Positions 36,201 through 43,377 of a DNA stretch of 64,000 bases are shown here, in pieces. Numbering within the stretch: the stretch's first letter is position 1; the number at the start of each line of letters is the position of its first letter. The position numbers and the translations under genes are program-made. Under the pieces are notes generated by a model. It had not been told where the DNA came from. It saw only the letters and a list, made by a program, of their open reading frames with translations, and searched no databases. Source of the DNA: JAUHXS01 sp965213575 (lineage in GTDB: Bacteria > Bacteroidota > Bacteroidia > Chitinophagales > JAUHXS01); assembly GCA_965213575.1 (NCBI GenBank), contig CBDBZN010000037.1:62001-126000 (forward strand), written 5' to 3'.

Positions 36201-38453
36201 ACCGGTGATAGGCGGTTGCACAGAAATTTGCACAGTATCGCTAAAAGAGGTATCACAAGTAGAAGAAGTAACAATTCTTCGGTAATAAGTGGTATCTGTT
36301 AAGATGCCGGGGGCATAATCGGAATTATTAGAAGTTCCAACTGCTGTACTATAATTAATGTTATCAAGGCTTTGTTGCCACAAGAAAGCATGACTTCCAT
36401 CACCACCTATTGGATCACTACCCGATAAGGCTGACGGCGTATGTCCTGAACAGATAGTTTGATCAGCCGAAATGGTATTACCGGTGATAGGCGGTTGCAC
36501 AGAAATTTGCACAGTATCGCTAAAAGAGGTATCACAAGTAGAAGAAGTAACAATTCTTCGGTAATAAGTGGTATCTGTTAAGACGCCGGGGGCATAATCG
36601 GAATTATTAGAAGTTCCAACTGCTGTACTATAATTAATGTTATCAAGGCTTTGTTGCCACAAGAAAGCATGACTTCCATCACCACCTATTGGATCACTAC
36701 CCGATAAGGCTGACGGCGTATGTCCTGAACAGATAGTTTGATCAGCCGAAATGGTATTACCGGTGATAGGCGGTTGCACAGAAATTTGCACAGTATCGCT
36801 AAAAGAGGTATCACAAGTAGAAGAAGTAACAATTCTTCGGTAATAAGTGGTATCTGTTAAGACGCCGGGGGCATAATCGGAATTATTAGAAGTTCCAACC
36901 GCTGTACTATAATTAATATTATCAGGACTTTGTTGCCAATTATAGACATAATTACCATCACCACCGGTAGGAGAGGTGCCTGTTAAAGGTGCCGGCGTAT
37001 TACCTGAGCAAATAGTTTGATCAGCCGAAATGGTATTATCGGTAATAGGCGTACATTCCCCAATTCTACCTGCAAAAATATTATAATTATTAGAACTATT
37101 GAAATCAATGCTATCAAAAGATATATCACTACTAAAAGCCCCACAAACATATATGTTATCATCTGCCCCTACACTAATACCATAACCTTCTTCCCTACCG
37201 CCTCCTGCAGCTCCTTTAACCCAATTTAAAGTTCTATCAGGGTTATAGCATGCGACAAAAATATCCCTATTAGAGCCACCTGTTCCAGATAGAATTGTAC
37301 CACTAAAATTAGTATTTCCTATGTAATCACCGATAACATAAATTTTACCATCGGGAGCTAAATCAATATCATAACCCCAGCCTAAGTTATTGCTCTTAGC
37401 CGTTACTACCCAATCTGTATTGCCATTGTCCAAAGCATGCTTAGAAAGAAAAAAATCCTCTTCTGAAAGGCCATTAACATCAGGATGGCCCGGAAATTTT
37501 GCTTTGTCGTAAATATAACCTGAGATATATACCCCATCCGAATTTGCTGCTATGGCAAATGCTTCGTCATTTTTATTACCATTTCTGCCAATACTCTTTG
37601 CCCATCTAAAAGTGCCCTCATTAGTATAAGATGCTAAATATATTTGTGTAAATTCATCATCATTATTTGTTAACTCAAAAGTTGTCCCATTAAAACTTAT
37701 GGTTTCACTACGATAATTACCTACTATATAAACATTATCTTCATATGCAGTCAATACCCACGTTTCATCCTCCTCATCTCCACTTCCAACTGACCGCAGC
37801 CAGTCTACCGTTCCGCTTGAATTTATTTTTAGCATGTAGCAATCTGAGCTGCCTAAGCTGGAAAGTGTTTGTCCCTGGAACGATAACCCTCCCCAAAATG
37901 TACCACAAACATATACATCGGATCCGTTTACTACAACGCTATAGCCAATTCCGTAATTGCTTATACCTTGTACCACCCACTGCAATATTCCTGAGGAATT
38001 ATATTTTGCTATAAATACATCTCTAGAACCACCAGCGCATGTTAAAAAATAATCTGGCCCTCCTAAGCCTTTGAAATTTGCTGTCCCTCTAAATGCTCCG
38101 GTTATATATACATTTCCTACATCGTCTGTAGTTATCTCAATTGCTACATCATCTTCATCACCTCCAATTTTAAAGGCAGAAAGTACATTGCCATTGGCAT
38201 CGTATCGAGCAACAAATGCATCTGCTCCACCATAAGTGTTCTTTAAACTATCACCATAAGAAGATGATAAATCACCTGCAAAAGTTCCACAAACATAAGT
38301 CGTATTAGTAGTGGCATCATACGCTATTTCGTAAGCAAGTTCAACTGAAGCGGTGCTAGCCTGCTTAACCCACTGCCAAGGAGGAGCTTGTGCATAGCTA
38401 GTGATAGGAAGTATAAGTATAAAATAAATAATAAGCCTTCCTACAAAATTCAT
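33231..38453 (-). CDS. Giant repetitive T9SS type B surface protein (1,740 aa)
   Basis: The start is set at 38453 because MNFVGRLIIYFILILPITSYA-Q is a signal peptide; the frame is open to 38477. Residues about 30-460 are SBBP-like propeller repeats (YVCGTFAGDLS, YITGAFRGTANF, YVIGDYIGNTNFSG). Residues about 470-1,400 hold ten roughly 93-residue repeats starting NTISADQTICSG, each with two Cys (TIC, TSSTCDTSFS), probably Ig/PKD-like. The last part has further PKD-like segments and a type B sorting domain (IPEGFSPNFDQINDNF ... IFNRWGHLVYE ... DGTNMNGKKIAPDTYHYIL). It is first in the operon; the PorP/SprF gene follows by 2 bp. Probable adhesin. Confidence 0.88.
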   Translation of the reverse strand: MNFVGRLIIYFILILPITSYAQAPPWQWVKQASTASVELAYEIAYDATTNTTYVCGTFAGDLSSSYGDSLKNTYGGADAFVARYDANGNVLSAFKIGGDEDDVAIEITTDDVGNVYITGAFRGTANFKGLGGPDYFLTCAGGSRDVFIAKYNSSGILQWVVQGISNYGIGYSVVVNGSDVYVCGTFWGGLSFQGQTLSSLGSSDCYMLKINSSGTVDWLRSVGSGDEEDETWVLTAYEDNVYIVGNYRSETISFNGTTFELTNNDDEFTQIYLASYTNEGTFRWAKSIGRNGNKNDEAFAIAANSDGVYISGYIYDKAKFPGHPDVNGLSEEDFFLSKHALDNGNTDWVVTAKSNNLGWGYDIDLAPDGKIYVIGDYIGNTNFSGTILSGTGGSNRDIFVACYNPDRTLNWVKGAAGGGREEGYGISVGADDNIYVCGAFSSDISFDSIDFNSSNNYNIFAGRIGECTPITDNTISADQTICSGNTPAPLTGTSPTGGDGNYVYNWQQSPDNINYSTAVGTSNNSDYAPGVLTDTTYYRRIVTSSTCDTSFSDTVQISVQPPITGNTISADQTICSGHTPSALSGSDPIGGDGSHAFLWQQSLDNINYSTAVGTSNNSDYAPGVLTDTTYYRRIVTSSTCDTSFSDTVQISVQPPITGNTISADQTICSGHTPSALSGSDPIGGDGSHAFLWQQSLDNINYSTAVGTSNNSDYAPGILTDTTYYRRIVTSSTCDTSFSDTVQISVQPPITGNTISADQTICSGHTPSVLTGTSPTGGDGSHAFLWQQSLDNINYITAIGTSTNTDYAPGVLTDTTYYRRIVTSSTCDTSFSDTVQISVQPPITGNTISADQTICSGHTPSALSGSDPIGGDGSHAFLWQQSLDNINYSTAVGTSNNSDYAPDILTDTTYYRRIVTSSTCDTSFSDTVQISVQPPITGNTISADQTICSGHTPSVLTGTSPTGGDGSHAFLWQQSLDNINYITAIGTSTNTDYVPGILTDTTYYRRIVTSSTCDTSFSDTVQISVQPPITGNTISADQTICSDLSPDTLRGSSPAGGDNAFTYLWQASADGITFYSATGSNDQEDYHPGTLSDTTSFRRIVYSSTCDSSISNLITINVYPSLTNNIISADQTICSGIMPDTFLGNKPSGGNGQIVWMWEIDSNDTGFADITFNNTDQNYLPPITMTDSLITKYYRRVATSGNCLTSYSNTVQLITTATISDNTISGNDTLCSEDSALVLSGSLPMGGDSNYIYSWEFGITPTNFTAAPGADSLQHYITNSIDETTYFRRIVRSINCPQNTSDTAVIVVYLPITNNTIEGPDELCKGTSNTLYDGSTGSGGDNSYSYQWEKSSDGINFESALGSSRDQFYNLPVISNPIHLRRKITSSVCDTSISTELYISVNDNPNADFEGNDSICQGDSILLSSNNISGLAPFNIQYATGDNIFNFEEIEADTHSFTVIPAQSKIYTIKELEDANGCISKNLTDSFRVTVLENPVANAGEDKDICGLATQLEPFPSVGMSTWQIPDEVNYDSTDYNVIANQYTTYNFVWTENNVFCADSDSVTISFHEQPNEVDAGMDKTLYYLFETDVIANTPENPFEGHWEIIEGSAELLNIYEPNLQVINLSVGVNIFRWIIENGPCEVIFDDVEVLVEDLYIPEGFSPNFDQINDNFVVRGLENVPSANLQIFNRWGHLVYETDQYLGTWDGTNMNGKKIAPDTYHYILKVSELDLIYNGYVVVKY
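35092..37045 (-). repeat. Tandem 279-bp coding repeats
   Basis: Repeat junctions (ATAGGCGGTT) fall at 35371, 35650, 35929, 36208, 36487 and 36766, exactly 279 bp or 93 codons apart. The inner units are nearly identical. Outer units, especially toward the protein's C-terminus, are diverged. Two sequence types occur: A (PSALSGSDPIGG, NYSTAVGTSNNS) and B (PSVLTGTSPTGG, NYITAIGTSTNT). The order from the N-terminus is start unit, A, A, B, A, B, then diverged units. The A-B pair is itself duplicated. Confidence 0.92.
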
Positions 38454-38882
38454 ATATTTATCATTCACATAAATCATACCAGCTACCTAAATAAGAGCTT
38501 TTAGATTACTAAGGATCAAAATCAGTTAGTAATAAACTTACTTATACGCTGATGCGACATTAATTGTTACATTTATAATTCATAAAAATTTCTTCTATAT
38601 AAATATAGCTTATATTTATATCAGAAAAAAATAAAACACTAATGTCGTTGTTTACCTATTTACTAAGGCTACAGTTTTATATAGATGCAAACTACCTGAT
38701 TTATACTATAAAAGAAAATTAACGACATTATATTTTCATTATAATATTATAAATAATTGCAAAAATTTATAATAAAATGATATATAATAAATTTTACTTA
38801 ATTGGGTAAAATATACCTCTTAAGTATAAAAATACCCAATAGTAGATGAATAGATGGTAGGAGATTAATTAATAACCTTTAA
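38454..38882. other. Long AT-rich spacer with inverted repeats
   Basis: There is no credible gene here. Inverted copies AATGTCGTT (38641-38649) and AACGACATT (38721-38729) lie 71 nt apart, and GCGACATTAA occurs again at 38554. A likely terminator hairpin sits at 38801-38840. The promoter of the giant-protein operon should lie at the left end, but no TAnnTTTG match is seen there. Confidence 0.5.
38801..38840. terminator. Nested hairpin downstream of ribE
   Basis: ATTGGGTA pairs with TACCCAAT, and inside it TATAC pairs with GTATA, separated by A-rich bulges. Located 43 bp past the ribE stop in its direction of transcription, so probably a terminator. Confidence 0.5.
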
Positions 38883-39479
38883 TTAATTACTTTTAAAAGC
38901 TGCAATATTTTTCTGTACATATTTACCTAAAATATCAAATTCAATATTTACAAGTTGATTAATTTGAAGATTTTTAAAGTTCGTATGCTCATAGGTATAT
39001 GGAATAATTGCTACTGAAAAATGGTTATTGGAGACATTATAGGCCGTTAAGCTAACACCGTTGATACAAATAGAACCTTTTTCTACCATTAAAAGTTGAA
39101 AAGATGAAGGTAAGTTAAAAACGAATTCCACGCTGCCGCCTTTATCAATCATGTCTACACATTCTACGACAGTATCTACATGCCCCTGCACCATATGCCC
39201 ATCTAACCTACTTTGAATGGTAACTGACCTTTCTAAGTTGACAAAGTCATTTTCTTTTAGATGGCCGATAACAGTTTTCTGAAGTGTCTCCTGGATTGCA
39301 GTAACGGTATGAGTATGTTTCTTAACATCAACTACTGTTAAGCAAACACCATTATGCGCTACACTTTGGTCGATTTTAAGCTCAGGTGAAATATCAGATT
39401 TTATATGAATATGAATATTAGAGCCATCTTCAACGACCGCTTTGACTTCTCCTAGTGCTTCTATAATACCCGTAAACAA
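38883..39479 (-). CDS. ribE: Riboflavin synthase, alpha subunit
   Basis: Joins two lumazine molecules to form riboflavin, in the cytoplasm. 198 residues, TTG start (MFTGIIEALG). The two homologous lumazine-binding halves are visible: VAHNGVCLTVVDV in the first and GSICINGVSLTAYNV in the second, with MVQGHVDTVVE between them. It lies 3 bp after the stop of the 902-residue surface protein gene on the same strand, so the two are probably co-transcribed though functionally unrelated. Confidence 0.95.
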   Translation of the reverse strand: MFTGIIEALGEVKAVVEDGSNIHIHIKSDISPELKIDQSVAHNGVCLTVVDVKKHTHTVTAIQETLQKTVIGHLKENDFVNLERSVTIQSRLDGHMVQGHVDTVVECVDMIDKGGSVEFVFNLPSSFQLLMVEKGSICINGVSLTAYNVSNNHFSVAIIPYTYEHTNFKNLQINQLVNIEFDILGKYVQKNIAAFKSN

Positions 39480-39482
39480 ATA

Positions 39483-42191
39483 TTAATTTTTATCGCCTCG
39501 TAAAATATGAATATAGCCTTTGAGCGGCTTTTCACGTTTTATAATTCCTTCTAATCTGGTTTCATAAACGTCACATCCATAATAGTAAACTCCTTCTACT
39601 AATTCTTTGCCATTTTTGTCTGTGCCATTCCAATTAATTTCAGGGTCTGAAGTTTCAAATAATAATTGGCCCCATCTGTTAAACACTTGAAAATCTACAT
39701 GATCTATGAATCTAAATTTAAATACACCATTTACTTTATAAGGGGTATATAAATCATTTTGTCCATCTCCATTTGGCGTAAACACATTAGGCAGGTCATA
39801 TATCGGACAATTATCTACACATTTTTTCTGTGTAATTCTACTTTCATTATTATTAGAATCCACTGCTGTGATCATATAACATCCCGCTACTGAATTAAAT
39901 AAGTTTGCATGAACGTATATACTATCATCTGCCGGCAACTGAGTAGCAATAATTTGAGAATCTGCAGTAAACGTAGGGGCGTAATAAATATTATAAAACA
40001 ATACATCTTCGGCGCAAGAGTCTGAGGGGTCAACCCAATTTAAAGTATTTTTAAAATTAGCAGCTACCCATGGTATCTCCGGAATGATGTCGCAGTTATT
40101 TATCACTTCTAAAATAGGCTCACAAGGCGGAATATTATCTACCGGTGCTTTGCAAACTATTTGTGAATTATTAATCAATGTATCTACCTCATCTGTTCCA
40201 TAAGTACCTATACTTTGAATATAATAGCAGTAAATGCTGTCGTTCTTTAAGCCTTTATCTACATAGGTGCTAACTGTTACCGTATCTAATGGAAAATAAT
40301 TGTTTCCAACGACTTCTTTTTTAAAGATTACATACTGATCATTAAACCAAGGCACATCCTCTTGCCAAGAAAGAATTAAGCGATTATCTGTGGGCTCAAT
40401 AGTGAGGTAAACAGAAGAGGCAGGTTCTGTTTCACCAAGTAAAGTGCCATTATTAACATAAAATTCCAGTAAATAGTAATATTGGTTATCGACAGTATTG
40501 ATTGTGCTATCTAAAAAAGCTGTGTCGTTAAAAGTATTATAAGTAGGTGCAGTGAAAGATTTTATTTCTGTGTAGGTGCCGGCTGCATTTGTTTTTCTAT
40601 AAATTTTATATTCATATGGGCCCGGGTTTTGAATAGTGTCTAAATCTTCACGTTTGGGCTTCAGCCAAGCAATTTGTATTTTTCCATTTATTGAATCCGT
40701 CTCCGTAACCGTCACATGGGTAATGACCGGAATGTCTTGTTTCAATTGTTCGCAAACCTCATTAGATGGCAAACTTTCTACTTTATTATAAGGGAAATTA
40801 CCACCACCGTCAGCAAACCCCGCCGTTACCCTATAACAATATTCAAAACCAATTTCTACATCCTTATCTTCATAAGTATGTTCATCAATACCTATCGCTA
40901 TAGCAGTATAACCTAAGTCGGCTAAATTGACAGGACATTTACCGCTAAAAGTATCTCCTGACCCTAACTTTCTCCAGATAGTAAATCCTTGAAACTTTGT
41001 GGAAGAGAAACATTCGTATGGATTATCCCAATTTAAAATTATTCTTCCGGTCAATGCAGTTGCCGTCAAATTTTCAGGGGGTGGGGCGACAACAGTAATC
41101 AGCCATGTTTCTAAGTCAGCAAGTGGCTTTAAGTTTCCTCCCTGCACAAAATTATCTTCTGCTTTAAAAACTACTTCATAAAAAAATTTCCTTACGTGAT
41201 CACAAGTCGTTTGCCAAGAAAATTGCCCGGTGATAGAATCAGTACCCATAATAGTATTAAAATTAGCAGGATTAGGACTCACTTCTAAAGGGCCACCTTC
41301 TGCACTTAAAGTGATAACTTGCCCTATATTAGGATCTGTCGCAGTGACTGAAATATTCAGTAATTCGCCTGCTATGACACAGGTATCGTTTATTTCTTTA
41401 ACATCAGGCGGAAGATTTGCTACATCCAGTACAATTATCTGCATGTCTCTTAAAAGGGTACCTATTAAAAATCCATTCCTATATTCTGAGATTAAGATGG
41501 CAATGTTATATATTCCTTCTACCTTGGGGCTTGCCCATTCCAACTCGCCTGTAATAGCATCAATCATAATATTATTATTTGGCCCCGGGCCCACCTCATC
41601 AGGGTATAAATAATTAGGCACGTCTGCATTAGCGTTTTGTTTAGGAATAATCAACTGATAGGAAAGGCTATCCCCATCTGAATCGAAAGCATTAGGATTA
41701 TGTTTAAAAATAGTATTCACATTGGCATAATCTAATGGTGGTTGGAGTAAAACCGGAGAATTATTGAATCCGAAGAATTGTGGGTCTAAGACAATTAATT
41801 CTGTTTCTACATAAAAGGGAATATTGACTGAGCCTCCATCATTTACATTGATAATGGAAGCAATTCTATTAGCATCAACGATAGATAATGTGTAGCTGGA
41901 TGGGCCCGGATATGTATGGGTGGCGCTATATTCGTTACGTTTTACGTCATCTGCTAAGATAACTTCTTCGATTCGGGGAATAAATTGCGATTGACCATCT
42001 CCCCAAAACAATTCCAAAGAATCTCGATCAGCCGGACTGGATTCTTTAGTATAGGTTACCACAGTAACTTCGAATTTAAAATTAGATATTTGTTTATAAG
42101 TAATTTCTCCTGCTCTGTTATGGGTTGCAAAGGCTATGGAAAATGTAAAAAAACTGAAAAGCGTACTTAATAGTATATCTTTAAAGCGCAT
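39483..42191 (-). CDS. T9SS type B surface protein with Fn3-like domains (902 aa)
   Basis: The signal peptide (MRFKDILLSTLFSFFTFSIAFA) is followed by THNRAGEITYKQISNFKFEV, a common opening of Bacteroidota adhesins. The first part (about 25-370) holds Ig or cadherin-like modules (NDTCVIAGELLNISVTATDP). The middle (about 370-790) holds fibronectin type III-like repeats (PPENLTATALTGRIILNWDN, NKVESLPSNEVC). The C-terminus (about 810-902) is a type B sorting domain: LPNVFTPNGDGQNDLY, VFNRWGQLLFE, WNGTDKNGKELVEGVYYYGC. Expected to be exported by T9SS and surface-attached. No PorP/SprF gene is adjacent. Confidence 0.85.
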   Translation of the reverse strand: MRFKDILLSTLFSFFTFSIAFATHNRAGEITYKQISNFKFEVTVVTYTKESSPADRDSLELFWGDGQSQFIPRIEEVILADDVKRNEYSATHTYPGPSSYTLSIVDANRIASIINVNDGGSVNIPFYVETELIVLDPQFFGFNNSPVLLQPPLDYANVNTIFKHNPNAFDSDGDSLSYQLIIPKQNANADVPNYLYPDEVGPGPNNNIMIDAITGELEWASPKVEGIYNIAILISEYRNGFLIGTLLRDMQIIVLDVANLPPDVKEINDTCVIAGELLNISVTATDPNIGQVITLSAEGGPLEVSPNPANFNTIMGTDSITGQFSWQTTCDHVRKFFYEVVFKAEDNFVQGGNLKPLADLETWLITVVAPPPENLTATALTGRIILNWDNPYECFSSTKFQGFTIWRKLGSGDTFSGKCPVNLADLGYTAIAIGIDEHTYEDKDVEIGFEYCYRVTAGFADGGGNFPYNKVESLPSNEVCEQLKQDIPVITHVTVTETDSINGKIQIAWLKPKREDLDTIQNPGPYEYKIYRKTNAAGTYTEIKSFTAPTYNTFNDTAFLDSTINTVDNQYYYLLEFYVNNGTLLGETEPASSVYLTIEPTDNRLILSWQEDVPWFNDQYVIFKKEVVGNNYFPLDTVTVSTYVDKGLKNDSIYCYYIQSIGTYGTDEVDTLINNSQIVCKAPVDNIPPCEPILEVINNCDIIPEIPWVAANFKNTLNWVDPSDSCAEDVLFYNIYYAPTFTADSQIIATQLPADDSIYVHANLFNSVAGCYMITAVDSNNNESRITQKKCVDNCPIYDLPNVFTPNGDGQNDLYTPYKVNGVFKFRFIDHVDFQVFNRWGQLLFETSDPEINWNGTDKNGKELVEGVYYYGCDVYETRLEGIIKREKPLKGYIHILRGDKN

Positions 42192-42318
42192 CTGTGTAAG
42201 ATATAGTTAAATGTTATTTTATACAAACAATTTATTCATAAGAAAAATTCTTGCTTTTTTAACGCTCAATTATCAGTTTTGTTATTCAAGAGCATAGGCC
42301 TTTCAAAATCTAATTAAA

Positions 42319-43302
42319 TTAACGCGCCAATTCTACAAATACCGGGAAGTGATCGCTAAATCCTCCAATATAAATGGGGCCTTGATAAGTTCTATACGGC
42401 ATACCGCTCAAAGAATTATTTTTATGCTTATATAGCCAATCGGGATCAAAAATATCAGCATATTTATATGATAAGTAGGTAGTATTTCCGGTAATGATAA
42501 TTTGATCAAACAGATTCCATCTCCCTTTGTATTTTAAGGTGCCTTTTCCTGATTTATAAATATCTTGAAAGGGATTAAGTACTGCTACTTTTTTATTTTG
42601 CTGAGACAGCATTGATACACTTCGATTGATAGGATCATCATTAAAATCTCCCATCACAATTTGCAAATCATTAGGATAACGTTGGTGATAGTCATCTATA
42701 AGTAATTTTAATTTATTGGCAGCGGTTAAGCGTTTGCTTTCGGAAGCAACTACACCACCTCTCCTAGATGGCCAATGATTAACAAAAATACTGACAGTAT
42801 CTTCATCTATTTCTCCTCTAACATATAAAATGTCTCTTGTTTTAATATTCGGATTTTGATCAAAATATATCGGGTAATTTTTATGTGATAAAATCTTAAA
42901 AATGTCTTTTCGATAAAGTAAAGCCACATCAATTCCTCTCTCATTAGGAGACTCGTAATGTATAAAGTCGTAATCTGTCCGGATCAAAGGAGTATTTTCA
43001 ATAAGGTCAGTTAATACTTTTTTATTTTCTATTTCGCCCAATCCCACTACAACCGGGAGGTTTTCTTCTCCTAATGCTATAATGACTTTAGCAATATTTA
43101 GCAATTTTTGATTATATCGATAATAATTCCATTTTTTAGCACCTGTAGGTAAAAACTCATTATCATTTTTCTGTAGGTCATCTACGGTATCAAATAAATT
43201 TTCTACATTGTAATACATGAACCGGTATGTATCAGCTGATGGTTGTGTACAAGCAGTAAAAAAAGTAAGAATAAAATAGAGAAATGTTATCTTAAAGTAC
43301 AT
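42319..43302 (-). CDS. Endonuclease/exonuclease/phosphatase-family lipoprotein
   Basis: 327 residues from the ATG at 43302. The frame is open to 43332, but a promoter box at 43309-43316 lies inside that extension. A lipoprotein signal (MYFKITFLYFILTFFTA-C) places it outside the cytoplasm. Catalytic motifs of the EEP fold are visible: YYNVENLFDT, GLGEIENKKVL, VNHWPSRRGG, MGDFNDDP and SDHFPVFVEL. The substrate could be nucleic acid, a phosphoinositide-like ester or another phosphodiester; it cannot be told here. Confidence 0.85.
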   Translation of the reverse strand: MYFKITFLYFILTFFTACTQPSADTYRFMYYNVENLFDTVDDLQKNDNEFLPTGAKKWNYYRYNQKLLNIAKVIIALGEENLPVVVGLGEIENKKVLTDLIENTPLIRTDYDFIHYESPNERGIDVALLYRKDIFKILSHKNYPIYFDQNPNIKTRDILYVRGEIDEDTVSIFVNHWPSRRGGVVASESKRLTAANKLKLLIDDYHQRYPNDLQIVMGDFNDDPINRSVSMLSQQNKKVAVLNPFQDIYKSGKGTLKYKGRWNLFDQIIITGNTTYLSYKYADIFDPDWLYKHKNNSLSGMPYRTYQGPIYIGGFSDHFPVFVELAR

Positions 43303-43308
43303 GTACTT

Positions 43309-43316
43309 CAAAGATA
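43309..43316 (-). promoter_or_regulatory. Promoter -7 box of the EEP lipoprotein gene
   Basis: TATCTTTG on the minus strand, ending 6 nt before the ATG. The transcript should begin at or within a few bases of the start codon. Confidence 0.55.
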
Positions 43317-43377
43317 ATATTTTTAATATCATAAAAGTATAAAGTAATTGTGGCCACTTTTTAGACAGAAAATAATA

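Noticed and set aside
35371..37045. CRISPR-like array because of regular spacing
   Set aside because: The units are 279 bp, contiguous, in frame and protein-coding. There are no short repeats with unique spacers and no cas genes.
29891..38453. SusC/SusD-type polysaccharide utilisation locus
   Set aside because: No SusC/SusD pair or glycoside hydrolase is present; the barrel is PorP/SprF.
41230..41613. A 127-codon plus-strand ORF within the 902-residue surface protein
   Set aside because: It is a shadow of the minus-strand gene with no domain, signal or promoter.
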